Source: Rana temporaria (lineage: Eukaryota; Chordata; Amphibia; Anura; Ranidae). From it: 64,000 bases of DNA. Both the position numbers and the translations under genes were made by a program. This document shows positions 22,689 through 36,020 of the stretch, piece by piece. Location of the stretch: the NCBI RefSeq assembly GCF_905171775.1, contig NC_053491.1:299126252-299190251 (forward strand), in the 5' to 3' direction. Each line of letters begins with the position of its first letter. Positions within the stretch are counted from its first letter, which is position 1. The notes under the pieces were generated by a model. The model was not told the DNA's origin. It did not search any database and saw only the letters and a program-made list of their open reading frames with translations.

Positions 22689-23245
22689 CCAATTTTTGTC
22701 TCATGTCTATTTTATTGCTTTACAAATAGGATCTGTATACCACTTGCATGTGGTCTTTTATCCTTGCTAGGACACTATATGATGTCCTGACTTGAATTGT
22801 TTAAATAAATTTGCTATATATTTTTCTACTCATTCACGTGTTTGTGTCACTTATAAAGTCCCACCCTTGAGGGGGTATTTCATGTTTTTTCCACGCTTGT
22901 CTAAGGTCCCACAGTTAACAGTGCATGTCAGAGCACAAAGCCAAATTGACGAATTGTCTGTAGACCTCAAAGACAGGATTGTATCAAGGCACAAATCAGG
23001 GGAAGGGTACATAACCGAGAAAAGTGGCCTCCATCATCCGTAAATGGAAGAAGTTTGGAACCACCATGATTCTTCCAAGAGCAGGCCACCGGCCAAACTG
23101 AGCAAACGGGGAAGACAGGCCTTAGTCCGGGAGGTGACCAAGAACCCGATGGTCACTTCGAAAGAGCTCCAGCATTTCTCTGTGTAGAGAGGAGAACATT
23201 CCAGAACAACCGCCATCTCTACGGCACTCCACCAATCAGGCTTAT

Positions 23246-24620
23246 ATCAGGGTTTGACAAATTTGCTTGGAATCTATGAGCCAGCTAAAAAAAAAAAAAA
23301 GTTAGGAGCCAAAAAACGCGCTCCGTCCCACCAAGCTCCCGCGCAGAAGCGAACACATACCCGAGTAGCGCCTGCATATGTAAACGGTATTCAAACCACA
23401 CGTGAGGTATCGCCATGATCTTTAGAGCGAGAGCAATAATTCTAGCCCTAGACCTCCTCTCTGTAACTCAAAACATGCAACTTGTAGAATTTTTTAAACG
23501 TCGTCTATTCCACGAGCGGATGCAATTTTGAAGCGTGACATGTTGGGTATCAATTTACTCGGCGTAACATTATCTTTTGACAATATAAAAAAAATTGGGA
23601 TAACTTTACTGTCTTATTTTTTTTAATTAAAAAAAATGTTTTTTTTTTCCCAAAAAAGTGCGCATGTAAGACTGCTGCGCAAATACGGCGTGACAAAGTA
23701 TTGCAACGATCGCCATTTTATTCTCTAGGGTGTTAGAATAAAAAATATATATAATGTTTGGGGGTTCTAATTAGAGGGAAGGAGATGGCAGTGAAAATAG
23801 TGAAAAATTACACTTTTAGAATTGCTGTTTAATTTGTAATGCCAATGGCCACCACCAGATGGCGCCAGCTCACAGAAGGACACAGAGGAACTTCACAATG
23901 CCGCGGCCTCAATTCCGGCCGTGGCTGGGGCGCACGGAGACACAGCATCCTGTGCCTCCGTGCGCCCCCGCAGCGCAATCGATAATTGAGGCCGCGGCCT
24001 CAATTATCGGCCGCCGCGGGCGCCAGGTCACAATTTCTTGTCGCAATTGCGACCTGACGCCTGGGAATTGTCAACCCCTGGGATAATAGCCTTATTTTTT
24101 GGGCCAATTTGTTGTTGTGCAGATTACAAAACACAAATTGCCGCAAAAACACATTATATGCTCTTCTGCAGCCTCTCCATTGAAGTATATTGAACCGAAA
24201 AAAAACAAAATGGCACAGTTTGGCGTTAAAAAGTCCTTGCCCTTTCCAAATACGCAGCAGCTGAAAAAAATCATGGATGTGAATGTGTCCCAAAGGAAAA
24301 CATGTAAATGAACTGTAGTGTTTTCCTGCAAAAAGCACCAAAAAACAGAGGTGTGAACCCAGGCCTGAGATGTTTAGTAACTTAAGGTTAAAAAAAATAA
24401 AAAATAAAGTACAAAAAGAGCAAATAATCGCTACTGTAAGGGGTTAATTTTTTTTACTGTGGGACAGTGAAAGTAATGTTTAAAGTAGCGATTTGCTTTT
24501 TTGTACTATAAAGGGCTAATTTTAGTTTTTTTTAGCCCCATTATGTTACTGGCCGATTAATCGATTATGAAAATTGTAATCGATTAATTTCATAATCGAT
24601 TAGTTGTTTCGGCCCTAGAT
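23246..24620. repeat. Decayed repeat DNA including an inverted hAT-like terminus
   Basis: It begins with an 'agggtttgacaaatttgc' segment and a GC-rich palindrome (23,900-24,040, GAGGCCGCGGCCTCAATT type). It ends with ATCGATTA-rich inverted blocks and 'ggccctag' (24,547-24,618), resembling the right end of the hAT element at 60,750-61,942. No protein is encoded. Boundaries are uncertain. Confidence 0.45.
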
Positions 24621-25860
24621 TGAAACAGAGGTTTTAAACTACTCTACTCTAAAAAGGCAAAAAAAAAAATTCCCCCCCATTTCCTATTTTGATAGATGAA
24701 AGGAGGGTTATGTCCGGTATAAACCATATATACCATAAACTGGTATAAATTTATACAAACTGTTCACAATTCTCCAGCAGCTACCAAAAGCAAATAGAAG
24801 TAGACTTAAGTGCCTGATCTGAAGTCCCTCTTCAAGGAGGATTAAATTGTAGTTTCTAAAGCAATACTGATGCATCACATACTGGAGGTCTTCTGTGCAA
24901 TGCCTTAATTCAAATAAATGCACGGACCTAAAATGTATTATATAACACTGGCAATAACCATGAAATGGGAACTTCAAATACCGAGACCTCATAACACTAA
25001 TTTTGAAAACATAATAAAATACTTCTGATGAAACATGAGTTGAGGTATCTTAATATAGCGCGGTCTTACCCCGAAGGATCCCGACACACATAATACAATA
25101 TTATATTAGACCATGATCATGTGTATACATTGAATTGTAGCCACACCACATTTGCACCAAAACAGGACCGTGAATCAGTACATTTAAATTTACATGTCGT
25201 AATTTGTTTGTACATTCACATGCAAGCTAAGCTGCCCAGAAATGCGACAGTGACAAGTGTTGGAACAGAGCAAAAACAGCAGTAATATTTTTTTTTAACC
25301 TACTACAAAATGTTTAAGCACCCTGGCAGTGTAAAGTTTGCCCTGCATTTATCACTGTCACATTTGCGGATATGCATGCAAGTGAAAACCAAACAAAAAA
25401 AAAAGACGAGCAGATTTTAAATCATCATTTAATACACTGAATACTATCAATACAGGTATTGACCACACAGTGTCGCCAGAATGCAACTTTCCTTTTAGAA
25501 TAGTGGTAATTTAATTAAAAGCCCTCAAAAAGTAAGCTGATGAAAGATGCACCACTCTAGCTTCAGGTGGACAGATAAAATATGCACAATTAAAAACACC
25601 CAAGTTTGCACAAGTCTAATTATAGGTCTGCATTGGGTTACTGCAATATAGTTCACTTCTCCAGAGAGGATTCTTTCCCAGCGGAGAGCAGTGGAGTAAA
25701 TATCAGCACAGCAAAGAACAGCTTAACCCAACCTATTAATATAACAGGCTGGTAAAGAAAATACTCTTTTCACAATCGTGCCTCTGCTGCAACAACATGA
25801 AAGATTACCTGAATTTCAAACAGAAAAAAAACAAATAAAAAAAAAAAAGTTTTACTTAAG
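24621..25860. other. AT-rich DNA without recognised genes
   Basis: No coding potential, splice-flanked exon or clear transposon end was seen. A 37-bp stretch (24,731-24,767) recurs at 27,137-27,173. Confidence 0.4.
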
Positions 25861-25861
25861 G

Positions 25862-26238
25862 CTGTGTTCTTACTAGTGCGAACACATACATCACATGCGA
25901 TTCACACTGCATTGCTGTGCAGATCACATGCGATGTCTGTGCAGGGCAAATTTAGCCATACAAACTGTATGGCTGAAATTGCATCGCACCGAAATGGTGC
26001 GAGACTTCTTTTTGGTCCGCACTGGAATCAGATTGCATGGGTATTCACACCCATGCAACCAGATTCCTGTACCATTTGACAGCTCGCACTGCGATCCGAT
26101 CTGGGGGTGTCATTAAATTTCTATAGACACCCGCAGTTGTTCGCAGAGGACAGTGTGAACTGCCTGCGAGTTAGACGTGATGCGGAAACCCGCACAGGAA
26201 TTGCACTGGTTCCCGCATTGCATTTGTGTGAACCCAGC
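25862..26238 (+). repeat. Dispersed repeat, 'cacatgcgattcacactgc' family
   Basis: A segment with CACATGCGATTCACACTGC, ATGGCTGAAATTGCATCGCA and 'gtgtgaacccagctta' recurs inverted at 63,735-63,975 at the end of the window. Ends with TTCACACTG/CAGTGTGAA-type inverse repeats suggest a non-autonomous DNA transposon. Confidence 0.6.
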
Positions 26239-27132
26239 TTAACCACTTAAGGACCGCCTCCTGCACATATACGTCGGCAGAATGGCACGGCTGGGCACAA
26301 GCACCTACTTGTACGTCCTCTTTAAGTGCTCAGCCGTGGGTCGCAGGCGCGCGCCCCGGTCCGAAGCTCTGTGACTGCGGGACCCGATCGCCGCCGGTGT
26401 TCCGCGATCGGTCACAGGAGCTGAAGAACGGGGAGAGGTCTTCACAGTGGCAATGTCACCGATCGTCTGTTCCCTGATAAAGGGAAAGGCGATCAGTGAC
26501 GTCACACGTCCAGCCCCACCCCCCTACAGTTAGAAACACATATGAGGTCACACAACCCCTACAGCGCACCCTAGTGGTTAACTCCTAAACTGCAATTGTC
26601 ATTTTCACAGTAAACAATGCATTTTCATAGCATTTTTTTCTGTGAAAATGACAATGGTCCCAAAAATGTGTCAAAATTGTCCGATGTGTCCGCCATAATG
26701 TCGCAGTCACGAAAAAAAAATCATCACTGATCGCCGCCATTAGTAGTAGTAAAAAAAAAAAAAAAAAAAAAAAAAAAGCCATAAAACTATCCCCTATTTT
26801 GTAAACGCTATAAATTTTGCGCAAACCAATTAAATGCTTATTGCGATTTTTTTTTACCAAAAATATGTAGAAGAATATACATTTTTGAGGGTATTTATTA
26901 TAGCAAAAAATTAGTTATTTTTTTCAAAATTGACGCTCTATTTTTGTTTATAGTGCAAAGGTGATCAAAATACCACCAAAAGAAAGCTCCATTTGTGGGG
27001 AAAAAAAGGACGCCAATTTTTTTAGGAGCCACATCGCACGACCATGCAATTGTCAGTTAAAGCGACAGTGCTGAATCACAAAAACTGGCCAGGTCCTTTA
27101 CCTGCATAAAGGTCTGGGTCTTAAGTGGTTAA
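26239..27132. mobile_element. TTAA-type MITE 4
   Basis: Flanked by TTAA on both sides, with ends CCACTTAAGG and CTTAAGTGG. Internal blocks match MITE 3 (right third) and the copy at 41,440-41,776. Length is about 890 bp. Confidence 0.8.
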
Positions 27133-27248
27133 GCAGACCATAAACTGGTATAAATTTATACAAACTGTTCACATGTAAATTCTCATCAATACATTTTTTA
27201 AATCACTGGTTCAACTCATTTCATTTAACAGTCTATAAAATTTGAATC

Positions 27249-28790
27249 GGTTTGTGGTCCCAAAGAAGGACGGGGTCCGTCCAATCTTGGACCTCAAAAC
27301 CCTAAATGCCTTTGTAAGCGTACGGAAGTTCCACATGGAATCCATTCGCTCGGTGGTGGCTGCGCTCCATCCGAGGGACTTTCTGGCATCCTTGGGCATC
27401 AAGGACGCATGATTGCATGTCCCAATTTGCGCAGGACACCAGAGGTTTCTTCGCTTTGCAATAGGAGAAGACCACTATCAGTTTGTGGCTCTTCCTTTTG
27501 GCCTAGCGTCGGCACCAAGGGTTTTTACCAAGGGGCTCGCTCCGATTTCTAGCTTTGCTGAGACAGCGAAGCATTGCCTTTGTGGGCTACTTAGACGATC
27601 TTCTGAGAGCAGCTTCTGGCTCAGAATTGGGAGGTGGATGTGACCATTGCCAGCCAGCCCCCCCTGAGAATTCGGGTGGCTGTTAAACATCCAGAAGTCG
27701 TACCTGGTACCGATTCAGCGTTTGGAATACCTGGGGTTGATTCTGGACTCCGCCGAGGCGAGAGTCTTTCTTCCCCTAGAAAAATTGCAGACTCTTCAGT
27801 ATGCGGTGAAACTGTTGGCATCCCGCAAATGGTCGTCTCTCCGTTTTTTGCATGCGAGTCTTGGGTCTGATGGTAGCCTCCTTCGTGGCAGTACCGTATG
27901 CCCAGTTCCACACTCGAGTACTGCAGAAGGAGATCCTGTCCAAATGGAACAAATCTCCATCGTCTCTGGATCACCAGATTCAGGTAAGCCACCTAGTCAG
28001 AGTCTCTCTGAATTGGTGGCTGAGATCCCTGGTTCTTCGGTCCGGGAAGTCGTTCCTTCCCTTCTAGTGGACGGTGATTACGATGGACGCTAGCCTCTAA
28101 GGTTGGGGGGGCGTCTGGGGGGTCCAGTTGGCCCAGGGTCGCTGTACCTTACAGGAATCCCGTCTGATCAATGTCCTGGAACTTCGGGCGATCAGGCTAT
28201 GCCTCTCCTCGTGGTCGAGGAGGTTGCAAGGTCGCCCAATCAGGATTCAGACAATGCCACGGTGGTGGCTTATGTCAACCATCAGGGGGGGAACACGGAG
28301 CTTGGCTGCAGCGTCCGAGGTCGCTTGTATCCTGCGTTGGGCGGAAAGAAGCGTGCCGGCTTGATCAGCCATCCACATTCCGGGCGTAGAAAACTGGCAT
28401 GCGGACTACCTGAGTCGCCAAATGCTGGACCGGGGCAATGGTCATTGCATCCGGAGGTGTTTCAATTCCTTTGCAGGAGGTGGGGCACTCCGGACATGGA
28501 TCTCCTGGCCTCCCCCCCCTTAACTGCAAAGTGTTGAGGTTCATGGCCAGGTCCAGAGATTCCTGGGCAGACGCATCAGACACGTTGGTGGCCCTGCGGG
28601 TTCAGTATCGGCTAATTTATGCCTTTCCCCCATTGAAGTCGCTTCCTCGGCTGCTCCGCAGAGTGGAGGACGCCAATCTCGTGCGCCTGGTGGCGGATGC
28701 ACCCTGGCAGCTGCCAATGCGGGAGGACCTTCTGTCTCAGGGTCCCATACTTCATCCTGCTTTACAGTCGTTGGCTTTAACGACATGGCT
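27249..28790 (+). pseudogene. DIRS copy 2 reverse transcriptase and RNase H
   Basis: It opens with FVVPKKDGVRPILDLKTLNA, then LHVPICAGHQRFLRFAIGED, HYQFVALPFGLASAPRVFTK and, after a frame change near 27.57 kb, a translatable YLDDLL active-site motif (copy 1 has CMDDFL). RNase H follows, with VTMDA-type start, INVLELRAIRLCL, SDNATVVAYVNHQGG and a DYLS-type end. At least four frameshifts and one stop interrupt it. It is better conserved than copy 1 at the catalytic residues. Confidence 0.85.
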
Positions 28791-29806
28791 ATTGAAAGCC
28801 AGGTACTAAGGGACCAAGGTCTTTCCGACTCTGTCATCTCAACCATGCTGAGGGCATGGAAGTCTTCTTCCAGTAAGATCTACCATGGCACCTGGAAGGC
28901 CTACATCTCTTTGTGCGAGGAGATGGGGTGGTGTCCATGGACGTATTCGGTTTCCAGGTTCCTGCCGTTTTTACAGTGTGGAGTAGATCAGAAACTTGCC
29001 TTAAGCACCATTAATGGACAGATTTCAGCTTTGGCTGTGTTCTTTTGGAGGCCCATTCTCTGGTGGGTACCTTTGTGCAGGGGGGTGCGTCATATACGTC
29101 CCACTCTTAAACCACCTCTTCCTTCATGGGATCTAAATATGGTGCTCTCGGTTCTTCAGGAACCTCCCTTTGAAAACAGAGAGATTCCTCTCGACACCAT
29201 CTCAGAAGGTGGCTTTTTTAGTGACCATTACGTCTGTCAGACGTGTTTCTGAATTGGCGGCCTTGTCTTGCAAGTCGCCATACTTGGTTCTCCATAAGGA
29301 TAAGGCGGTGTTGCGCCCGCAACCTTACTTTTTCTGAAGATGGTTTCGGCCTATCACCTTAACAAGGACATTGTACTTCTATCCTTGTGTCCTCGACCGG
29401 CGCATCCTAAGGAGGTTGTGCTGCATACTTTAGATGTGGCATGTGCTTTGCGGGTGTACCTGTCTGCTACGGCTCCATTTCGGAGGTCTGACTCACTTTG
29501 TGTGTCAGTTTCTGGTCCACAAAAGGGCCTGGCGGTCTTGTCAGCCACCATTTCTCAGTGGATCAAGCAGACCGTCATACAGGCCTATGCTTTTAAGGTG
29601 CGGGCGCCCCCCCTTTCCTTTCACGGCACATACAACCAGGGCAATTGGTGCTTCTTGGGCTTTCCGACATCAATCGTCTGTCTCGCAGGTGTGTAATGCG
29701 GTGGCTTGGTCGTCCGTTCACACCTTTTTCAAATTTTACAAGGTTGATGTGAGTGCATCTTCAGATGCTTTCTTCAGCCACAAGGTTTTGCAGGCAGCGG
29801 TTTAAA
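28785..29806 (+). pseudogene. DIRS copy 2 tyrosine recombinase, catalytic boxes present
   Basis: The N-terminal half (DQGLSDSVISTMLRAWKSS...TYSVSRFLPFLQ) covers 28,785-29,250. The catalytic domain continues with VRRVSELAA (box I arginine, near 29,240), PKEVVLHTLDVACALRVYLS, the HTTRAIGASWAF motif (box II) and FFKFYKVDVSAS with the presumed nucleophilic tyrosine. All recognisable catalytic motifs survive, but at least two frameshifts (near 29.21 and 29.61 kb) break the reading frame. Confidence 0.85.
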
Positions 29807-30449
29807 GTTTGGGAGGTTGACACCCTGACGTCTTCGCCCATAGGACGGGTGTCCGCTTGCCGGCCGGCTCTTTGTTTTTTTGTTTTAACAGAAATGTTTT
29901 TATTAATGTAAAAAGGAGAAAAATAAATAAAACAATACAGAAAACAAATCAACAAAACTGTGGTACAGCAAGGTTCATCACATCAGAAAGTACAGCACAG
30001 AATGATTACTGATATAAGTACAGAGTAACACACTGGAATTAGACCCTGTCGGGTCTAGGTCGGGTAGCCGGATAAGGTGAAGGTTATTTATTTATACATC
30101 AGGGCAGTAAGTATTTTCTCCAATGTGGGGGGGGGGGGGGGGGGGGGAAACATAGGTCTCCGCAGAGGCATAAAAGGAACAGCATGTACCTGTAGGTCAT
30201 TGACCGATGGCACCTAGCATCTCAGGGCCCGAGAATCGCGGCCTAAGAGCAGAGCATTTCAAGCATGTGGGAGATGGTGTGCAGGTCTAGTCATGTCAAC
30301 AAGGCGTCAGAGACCACCCAGCCTGTCATGCAGGGTGTCCCAGTGTCCAAAAGTGTTGTCAGCTATGTCACTGTACAGAGGTCACCCCAGCCGCCACCCA
30401 CGACCCCCAGACTCTGTCAAATTTCTGAGGGCACTTCCGGCCCATATAT

Positions 30450-33400
30450 GTCAGCTTGTAAAGAGGCAGTACCGAGTCAACCAATGCAAGCCACCGAGCC
30501 ACCGTAGGGGGGTCGTCAACTTCCACTGGCGTAACAGTGCCTTCCTGGCGTAGAAACAGAGATAAAACAGTTGCAGACCAGCATGCGTAGATTGTGTCAC
30601 ACCCTCCGTAATACCCAGAAGGAGAACCTTAGGGTCCAGAGGCACCCGGAGTCCAGTAGCGGCAGTGATTTTCGCCACCACCTCTTCCCAGTAGCCCCGG
30701 ATGACCGGGCAGTCCCAGACGACATGATAGAACATTCCCGTCTCCCCCTGGCATTTCGGGCACTGGTCCGACTGAGTACGGAATATCCGGGCAAGCCGTT
30801 GGGGGGTGTAGTAGGCCCTATGCAAGAACTTTAGTTGGATGAATCTGTCTAGCAGATATTACTGTCGGTATGTAGTGGGCCAGTGCAGACTCCCAGTCGT
30901 CCTCCGAGAGGTCCGGGATGTCTACCTTCCAAACTCTGTGAAGGGGGGACTCCCCTCCCGAGTCCTCACATGAGCCGAAGGTAAGTGGACAGACTATTCT
31001 ATCAATCCCACGGGAGATAAGGAACCTCTCTATCCTATGCGGTTCAACCGAAGTTGCCCTGGGAAATTGTGCCTGAGCTGCATGTTTCAGCTGCAGGTAT
31101 CTGAACAGCATCCGCGATGGAAGCCTAAATGTTGCACGTAGCTCTGGAAAAGAGAGCAGCGTTCCAGCAGGCATAATATGTTGAATTTTCACTATTCCAT
31201 ACCTGGCCCAGACACTGGGGTCTGGAATAGATCTGAAATGCGAAAGCCTTGGATTGCCCCATAGCGGGGCATGAGGCGAGATGGAGTCAGGGACCGCAAC
31301 AGCCGCAGTGACTCTTTCCCACACCTGAATTGTGGTACGCATTGGGAGGGTAACCTGTGGAGCGGCCCTGGGTCCCCTATAGACCAGGTTAGTAAGAGCG
31401 GCGTAAGAGCCCATAACAGCAGCTTCAAGGTTCACTGCAGGATTAGACCTAGTCTGCTGGAACCACCAGCGCACAGTGACCAAAACCGCCACCCAGTAAT
31501 ATTTCTTAAAGGAGGGCAAGGCCAGCCCTCCCAAGGACAGAGGAAGCTGGAGTTTGCGCTGTGCTATTCTGGGAGCTCCCCCACCCCAAATAAATGAGGA
31601 GACTACGCCATCCAGCTTATGGAAGAAGGAGGCAGGGATAGGGACCGGGGTATTTCGAAATATGTAAAGTAGCTTAGGGAGGAATACCATCTTCAGCAGA
31701 TTTACCCGTCCCACTGGAGTTAGGGGGAGTGTCCTCCAGGCCTGGCACTTTACAATTAGGGCCTGTAAGACCAGATATAAGTTGTCAGTCAGGTAGTGAT
31801 CTAGAGTATTGCTAATTTATATGCCGAGATATCGGAACTTAGAGATTCTACTCATTGGCGTCAAATCCGCTGCAGGGGGGGCAAGGGCAGATAGGCGGAA
31901 TAAGCTAGATTTACCCCAGTTGACTCGAACCCTAGAGAACCCACCGAACCTGTCAATGATCTCAAGGGCCGCCACCAGGGACTGGGAGTCGTCACCAAGA
32001 TATAAAAGGGTGTCATCAGCATATAGTGACACCCTTTCAGTCAACGGTCCCACCTCCAGGCCCCTCACCTCGTGCGTCGAGCGGAGCACGATAGCCATGG
32101 GCTCGATGGCCAGGGCGAAGAGCCCTGGAGACAGTGGGCAACCCTGCCGCGTCCCTCTGCATAAACGGAATGGGTGGGGAGACGGTACCACCAGGTGACC
32201 CATACAGCAGTCTGATCCAGTTAATAAACTTAGGGCCAAACCCAAATTTAGACACTCGCCACAGGAAGGCCCACTCTACTGAGTCAAAGGCCTTCTCTGC
32301 GTCGAGTGAGGCCACCGCCCCATCAGTGTTCTGTTCGCGGAAGAGTGCTATGTTGGTGTGGAGCCTGCGAATATTTATGTCTGTACCCTTCCCTGGCATA
32401 AATCCCGTCTGGTCACCATGTACCAGTGAGAGGATCACTGTGTTCAACCGATTGGCCAGGATCTTAGTCAGGATTTTGGCATCCACATTGAGTAATGATA
32501 TAGGCCGATAGGACGAACACAGCTCCGGGGTCCTTCCCAGGTTTAGGCATCACTACGATCACCGCCTCCCATCATGGAAGATGGGAGGCTCTGCCGCTTC
32601 AACGAGTGTGGAGTAGAAATAGGGGCCTACCACCTCAAGGTTAGTTTTGTAGAACTCCGTGGGGAGTCCGTCGGGGCCAGGGGTCTTGCCTGCCTGCAGA
32701 GATTTAATAGCTCCCTGAACCTCCTTCAATGTGATGGGGGGCCTCAAGCGTTCGGCTAGCAGTGGAGGTCAGGGAAGTAAAGTCCAGGGAGTGTAAGAAT
32801 GTGTCTAGTTCTTCCATGGTATATGAAGCTCTGGACGTGTATAGTTCTTGGTAATAGCGCTCAAACCTATCATTAATTAACACAGGGTCCGAAATTAAGA
32901 TACCATCCTCATCTCTGATATTCGATATGCATGAGTTGCCCGACCGCTCAGTTGCCAACCAAGCCAGCATCCTACCCGCTCGTTCCCCCTGTTCAAATAT
33001 TCGCTGGGTCTGAGCAAGAAGGAAACGACGGCAGGAGGCAGCACGGATGAGTGCCAACTCCCTGTAGGCAGTAAGCATGTCAGCGTACGAGCCCGGATCA
33101 GGCGAGTCTGCGTATCTATTCTCTAATCTCATAGCCCGCCTCTCTGCCTCAGATTTCTCCAGCCTGGACTCCTTCCTCACCTTGGAGATATTAAACTGAT
33201 ACCTGCCTCTGGTATAAGCTTTAAAAGCGTCCCAAACCACCTCAGGGGAAGCCGAATGATCGTTGTGGGTCCAGTAGTCCCCAAGCTCTGAGAGCATTAA
33301 CGGCTCCAGCCTTTCGTCGGTGATCCAGTATCTGGAGAGTCTCCACAGTCCCTGCGCGGCGGCAGAGTCCGTGGAGAGATCCAACAGAACCGGAGCATGG

Positions 33401-34110
33401 TCCGAGATTCCCCGTGGCAGATGAGACACCGTCCGCACCCTGGACAGGAGAGGGTCAGTAGCATAGATCAAGTCTATCCGGGACAATGTCGTGTGGGTGG
33501 CAGAGTGACATGTAAATTGTTAGTAATACGGGTATTTCCATCTCCACACATCGGTCAGACCGTAGACCCCTGCCCATCGAGACAGTGCCGAGTCAGTCGT
33601 TTGGTCAGGGTTCAATCTGTCAATATTGGGTTTGGGGGCCATATTAAAGTCACCTGCCCAGATTACATTAGATAAGGGGTAATCAGCAACAGCCGCTTAC
33701 ACCTTACGCAGCACTGTCATACCTGTCGAGGGGGGTAGGTACAATCCAATGATCACCACCTCTAGTCTATCACAGAGAGCATGAATAATTACATATTGCC
33801 CATCGGGGTCCAGGCGGAGGTCCAAGAGGACGAATGGAAGCGCCTTATGAATTAAAATACTAACTCCATGGGAGTGAGAGGAATGGGTGGAGTGAAAATA
33901 AGATCCCACCCAGGGTTTTTTAAGTGAGAGGACCCTGGATCCAGTGAGGTGGGTCTCCTGGAGTATGCATATGTGCGGGTGGTGCTTCTTCAAGCAGGAG
34001 AATACCAGGGATCTTTTAAATTTAGCCCGCGCACATTCCAAGTTAATACTCTCAAGGAGGCCATAACGATAAGGGGAAATTATACAGCGCTCCACCGCCA
34101 TCCGGACCCC
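30450..34110 (-). pseudogene. L1-2 ORF2 (endonuclease and reverse transcriptase), multiply frameshifted
   Basis: Endonuclease pieces: ICILQETHL, AGDFNMAP and SRIDLIYATDP with ISDHAPVLLD. Reverse transcriptase pieces: GKTPGPDGLPTEFYK, DQTGFMPGKGTD, SLDAEKAFDSVEW, RQGCPLSPGLFALAIEP, LYADDTLLYLG. The C-terminal part (about 30,451-31,714) includes MGRVNLLKMVFLPKLLYIF and a cysteine-histidine segment (CPKCQGETGMFYHVVWDC). Frame changes occur near 33.69, 33.49, 32.70, 32.15 and 30.82 kb. It is distinct in sequence from L1-1 and L1-3, so it is a different subfamily. Confidence 0.88.
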
Positions 34111-35067
34111 CGCCCATCTCCCCAGGCAGACAGCATAGACACTCCCCATCCAGCAGCCACACCATACTCATCAGAATTAGTAGGAAAACAAAATAGAACA
34201 TGTAATCACACTTAGCACCAGATATACCATTGCCTTACCAATAACCGAAAAAAAATTGAACCCCCCCCCCCCCCCCACCCCACGCAACGTCTAAAACTCG
34301 GGCGTGTTTGATGACCCAAACAGTCCATGACTAATAGTCTCTGGGAGGCAATGCACCAACAGGGCGCCTAGGAGGCCCAATAGAAGATGCTCACTAGACG
34401 AACCAGCATCCTTGCCACCCGCTCCGTTAAAGAAATAAGAAGAGAAAAATTCGGATAAACAGAGAAGATAAACGTTTTCCCTGCGAGGGAGGTCAATCAC
34501 CCAGTCAGTGCTGGGGGCACATTCTTGTAGCAGCAAACCACTTGGTGGCACGCCAACTGTGTCGAATCAGGCAAAAAAAAAAAAAAAGGGGAAAAAAGGA
34601 ACAAAAAAAAAAAATCAAAACTGCTTCCCCATGTGTATGAAATGAAATCCCCCCCCCCCCCCCCCCCGATCCAGGGGGTAACAATCGCCAGAGCAGCCAC
34701 ATCCCCAGGTATCCCTTATACTCACAGGAGAGTCCACAGTCAGCGTCTCAAGGGCGGGGGGGCCACTCCAAATAGAAGGGATCACCGAGGCCAAGGATTG
34801 TCAGGGAAAGGGTCACGGAAACACCTCACCTACCGTTAACAACAGGAACCAGAGTGGCATCGCTCAGCCGTTGAAGAAGGGGGGGGGGGGGCAACCCAAA
34901 ACAGGGCACCAGGGAGGCAGGAGACACAGACCAGGATGGACAGGAGCGGGGTCTATCCATCGAACCAGCAAACATAAAGAAGAGGAGTTTTTCCATACGA
35001 GAGCGCAGTGTTCTCGTTTGCAGTAGCTCAATGGCGCGGGAGGGTCTCCAGCCAGGCAGCCGCCTCT

Positions 35068-35891
35068 TCAGGGACCGTGAAAAAGCGATGGGATTCGCCC
35101 ATCCTGGACTCGCAGTCGGGCAGGGAACAGCATGCTGTACTTGAGACCTCTCTGGCGCAGGGCCTGCTTCACCTGATCGAATGACTTTCGTTGCTTCTGC
35201 GTCTCCACGGAGAAGTCAGGGAAGATCATCAGGCAAGCTCCCTCAAAGCGCAAGGCCTCAATCTTCCTGCTCTCTCGCAGCACCGCATCTCTGTCCCGAA
35301 AGTTCAGAAAGGCGAAGAATGAAAGTGCGTGGGGGGGGGCTCCCGAGCAGCCGGCATCCTGTGGGCCCCTTCCACAGTAAAGTAAGAGGAGAAGGGAGCC
35401 TGGGGGAGTAACTGACGGAGGAGGCGTTCAGTGAAGGCAGTGGGGTCAGGATCTTCTGCACGTTCAGGGAGGCAGATGATACGGAGATTGTTCCTCCTAT
35501 TACGGTTCTCTGCGTATTCCGCCCGGTGTTCAAGGGTTCTGACCTTGGTAGTGAGGATGCGGATGGAGGAGGCATTGTCCCCTAGTACTTCCTCCGTGTC
35601 CCCTACCTGGCGCTCGGCCTCCGCCAGCCGGGTCCTGATTTTGTCCATATCCTTCCGGATAAAACCCATCTCCAGCTGCATGCCGTCGATTTTCTCGGTC
35701 AGCGTAGACTGGCAGGTCGAGATGGCTTGCATCAGGGCAGCAAAGTGATCCTGATCTTGCAGCGCCGGGTCCACTTCTTCAGTCTGGGATGCCATGTTGA
35801 ACACCACGAGGGATCCGGCCTTCCCGCCACCAGAATGAGCACGGGCTGGAGAGGACTTCTGGTAAGTGATTTTCTTCCGCTTATAGGGCAT
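35068..35891 (-). pseudogene. L1-2 ORF1 protein, one frameshift
   Basis: The first 195 codons contain a basic start (MPYKRKKITYQK), a long coiled coil (residues about 55-135, with IDGMQLEMGFIRKDMDK) and the RRM-like NRRNNLRIICLPERAED and VEGAHRM segments. The C-terminal domain continues in another frame (35,068-35,283, ALRFEGACLMIFPDFS). This is L1 ORF1p architecture; the shift falls near a G run at about 35,330. Confidence 0.82.
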
Positions 35892-36011
35892 TCCAGCCCA
35901 GGGGATAACCAGCTAGAATCCCAGATCGTCTGGAACAGGATAATCCGCAGGGAAACAGGATATTTAGCAGGTATGGCAACGGAACTCCTCTACTATGCGG
36001 CCAGCTCGGTC

Positions 36012-36020
36012 GCCATCTTG
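36012..36020 (-). promoter_or_regulatory. YY1-like motif at the L1-2 5' end
   Basis: The minus strand reads CAAGATGGC about 11-20 nt from the first base of the LINE. Mammalian L1 has a YY1 site with this sequence at the same distance from its start, where it sets transcription initiation. Function here is inferred only from sequence and position. Confidence 0.45.

Larger units (their letters stand above)
27232..29866 (+). mobile_element. DIRS copy 2, 5'-truncated
   Basis: This plus-strand copy starts within the reverse transcriptase and runs through RNase H and recombinase. It lacks gag and the 5' terminal repeat. It is interrupted at 29,866 by the L1-2 insertion, and its last bases resume at about 36,045. 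Frames are broken by several small indels. Confidence 0.85.
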
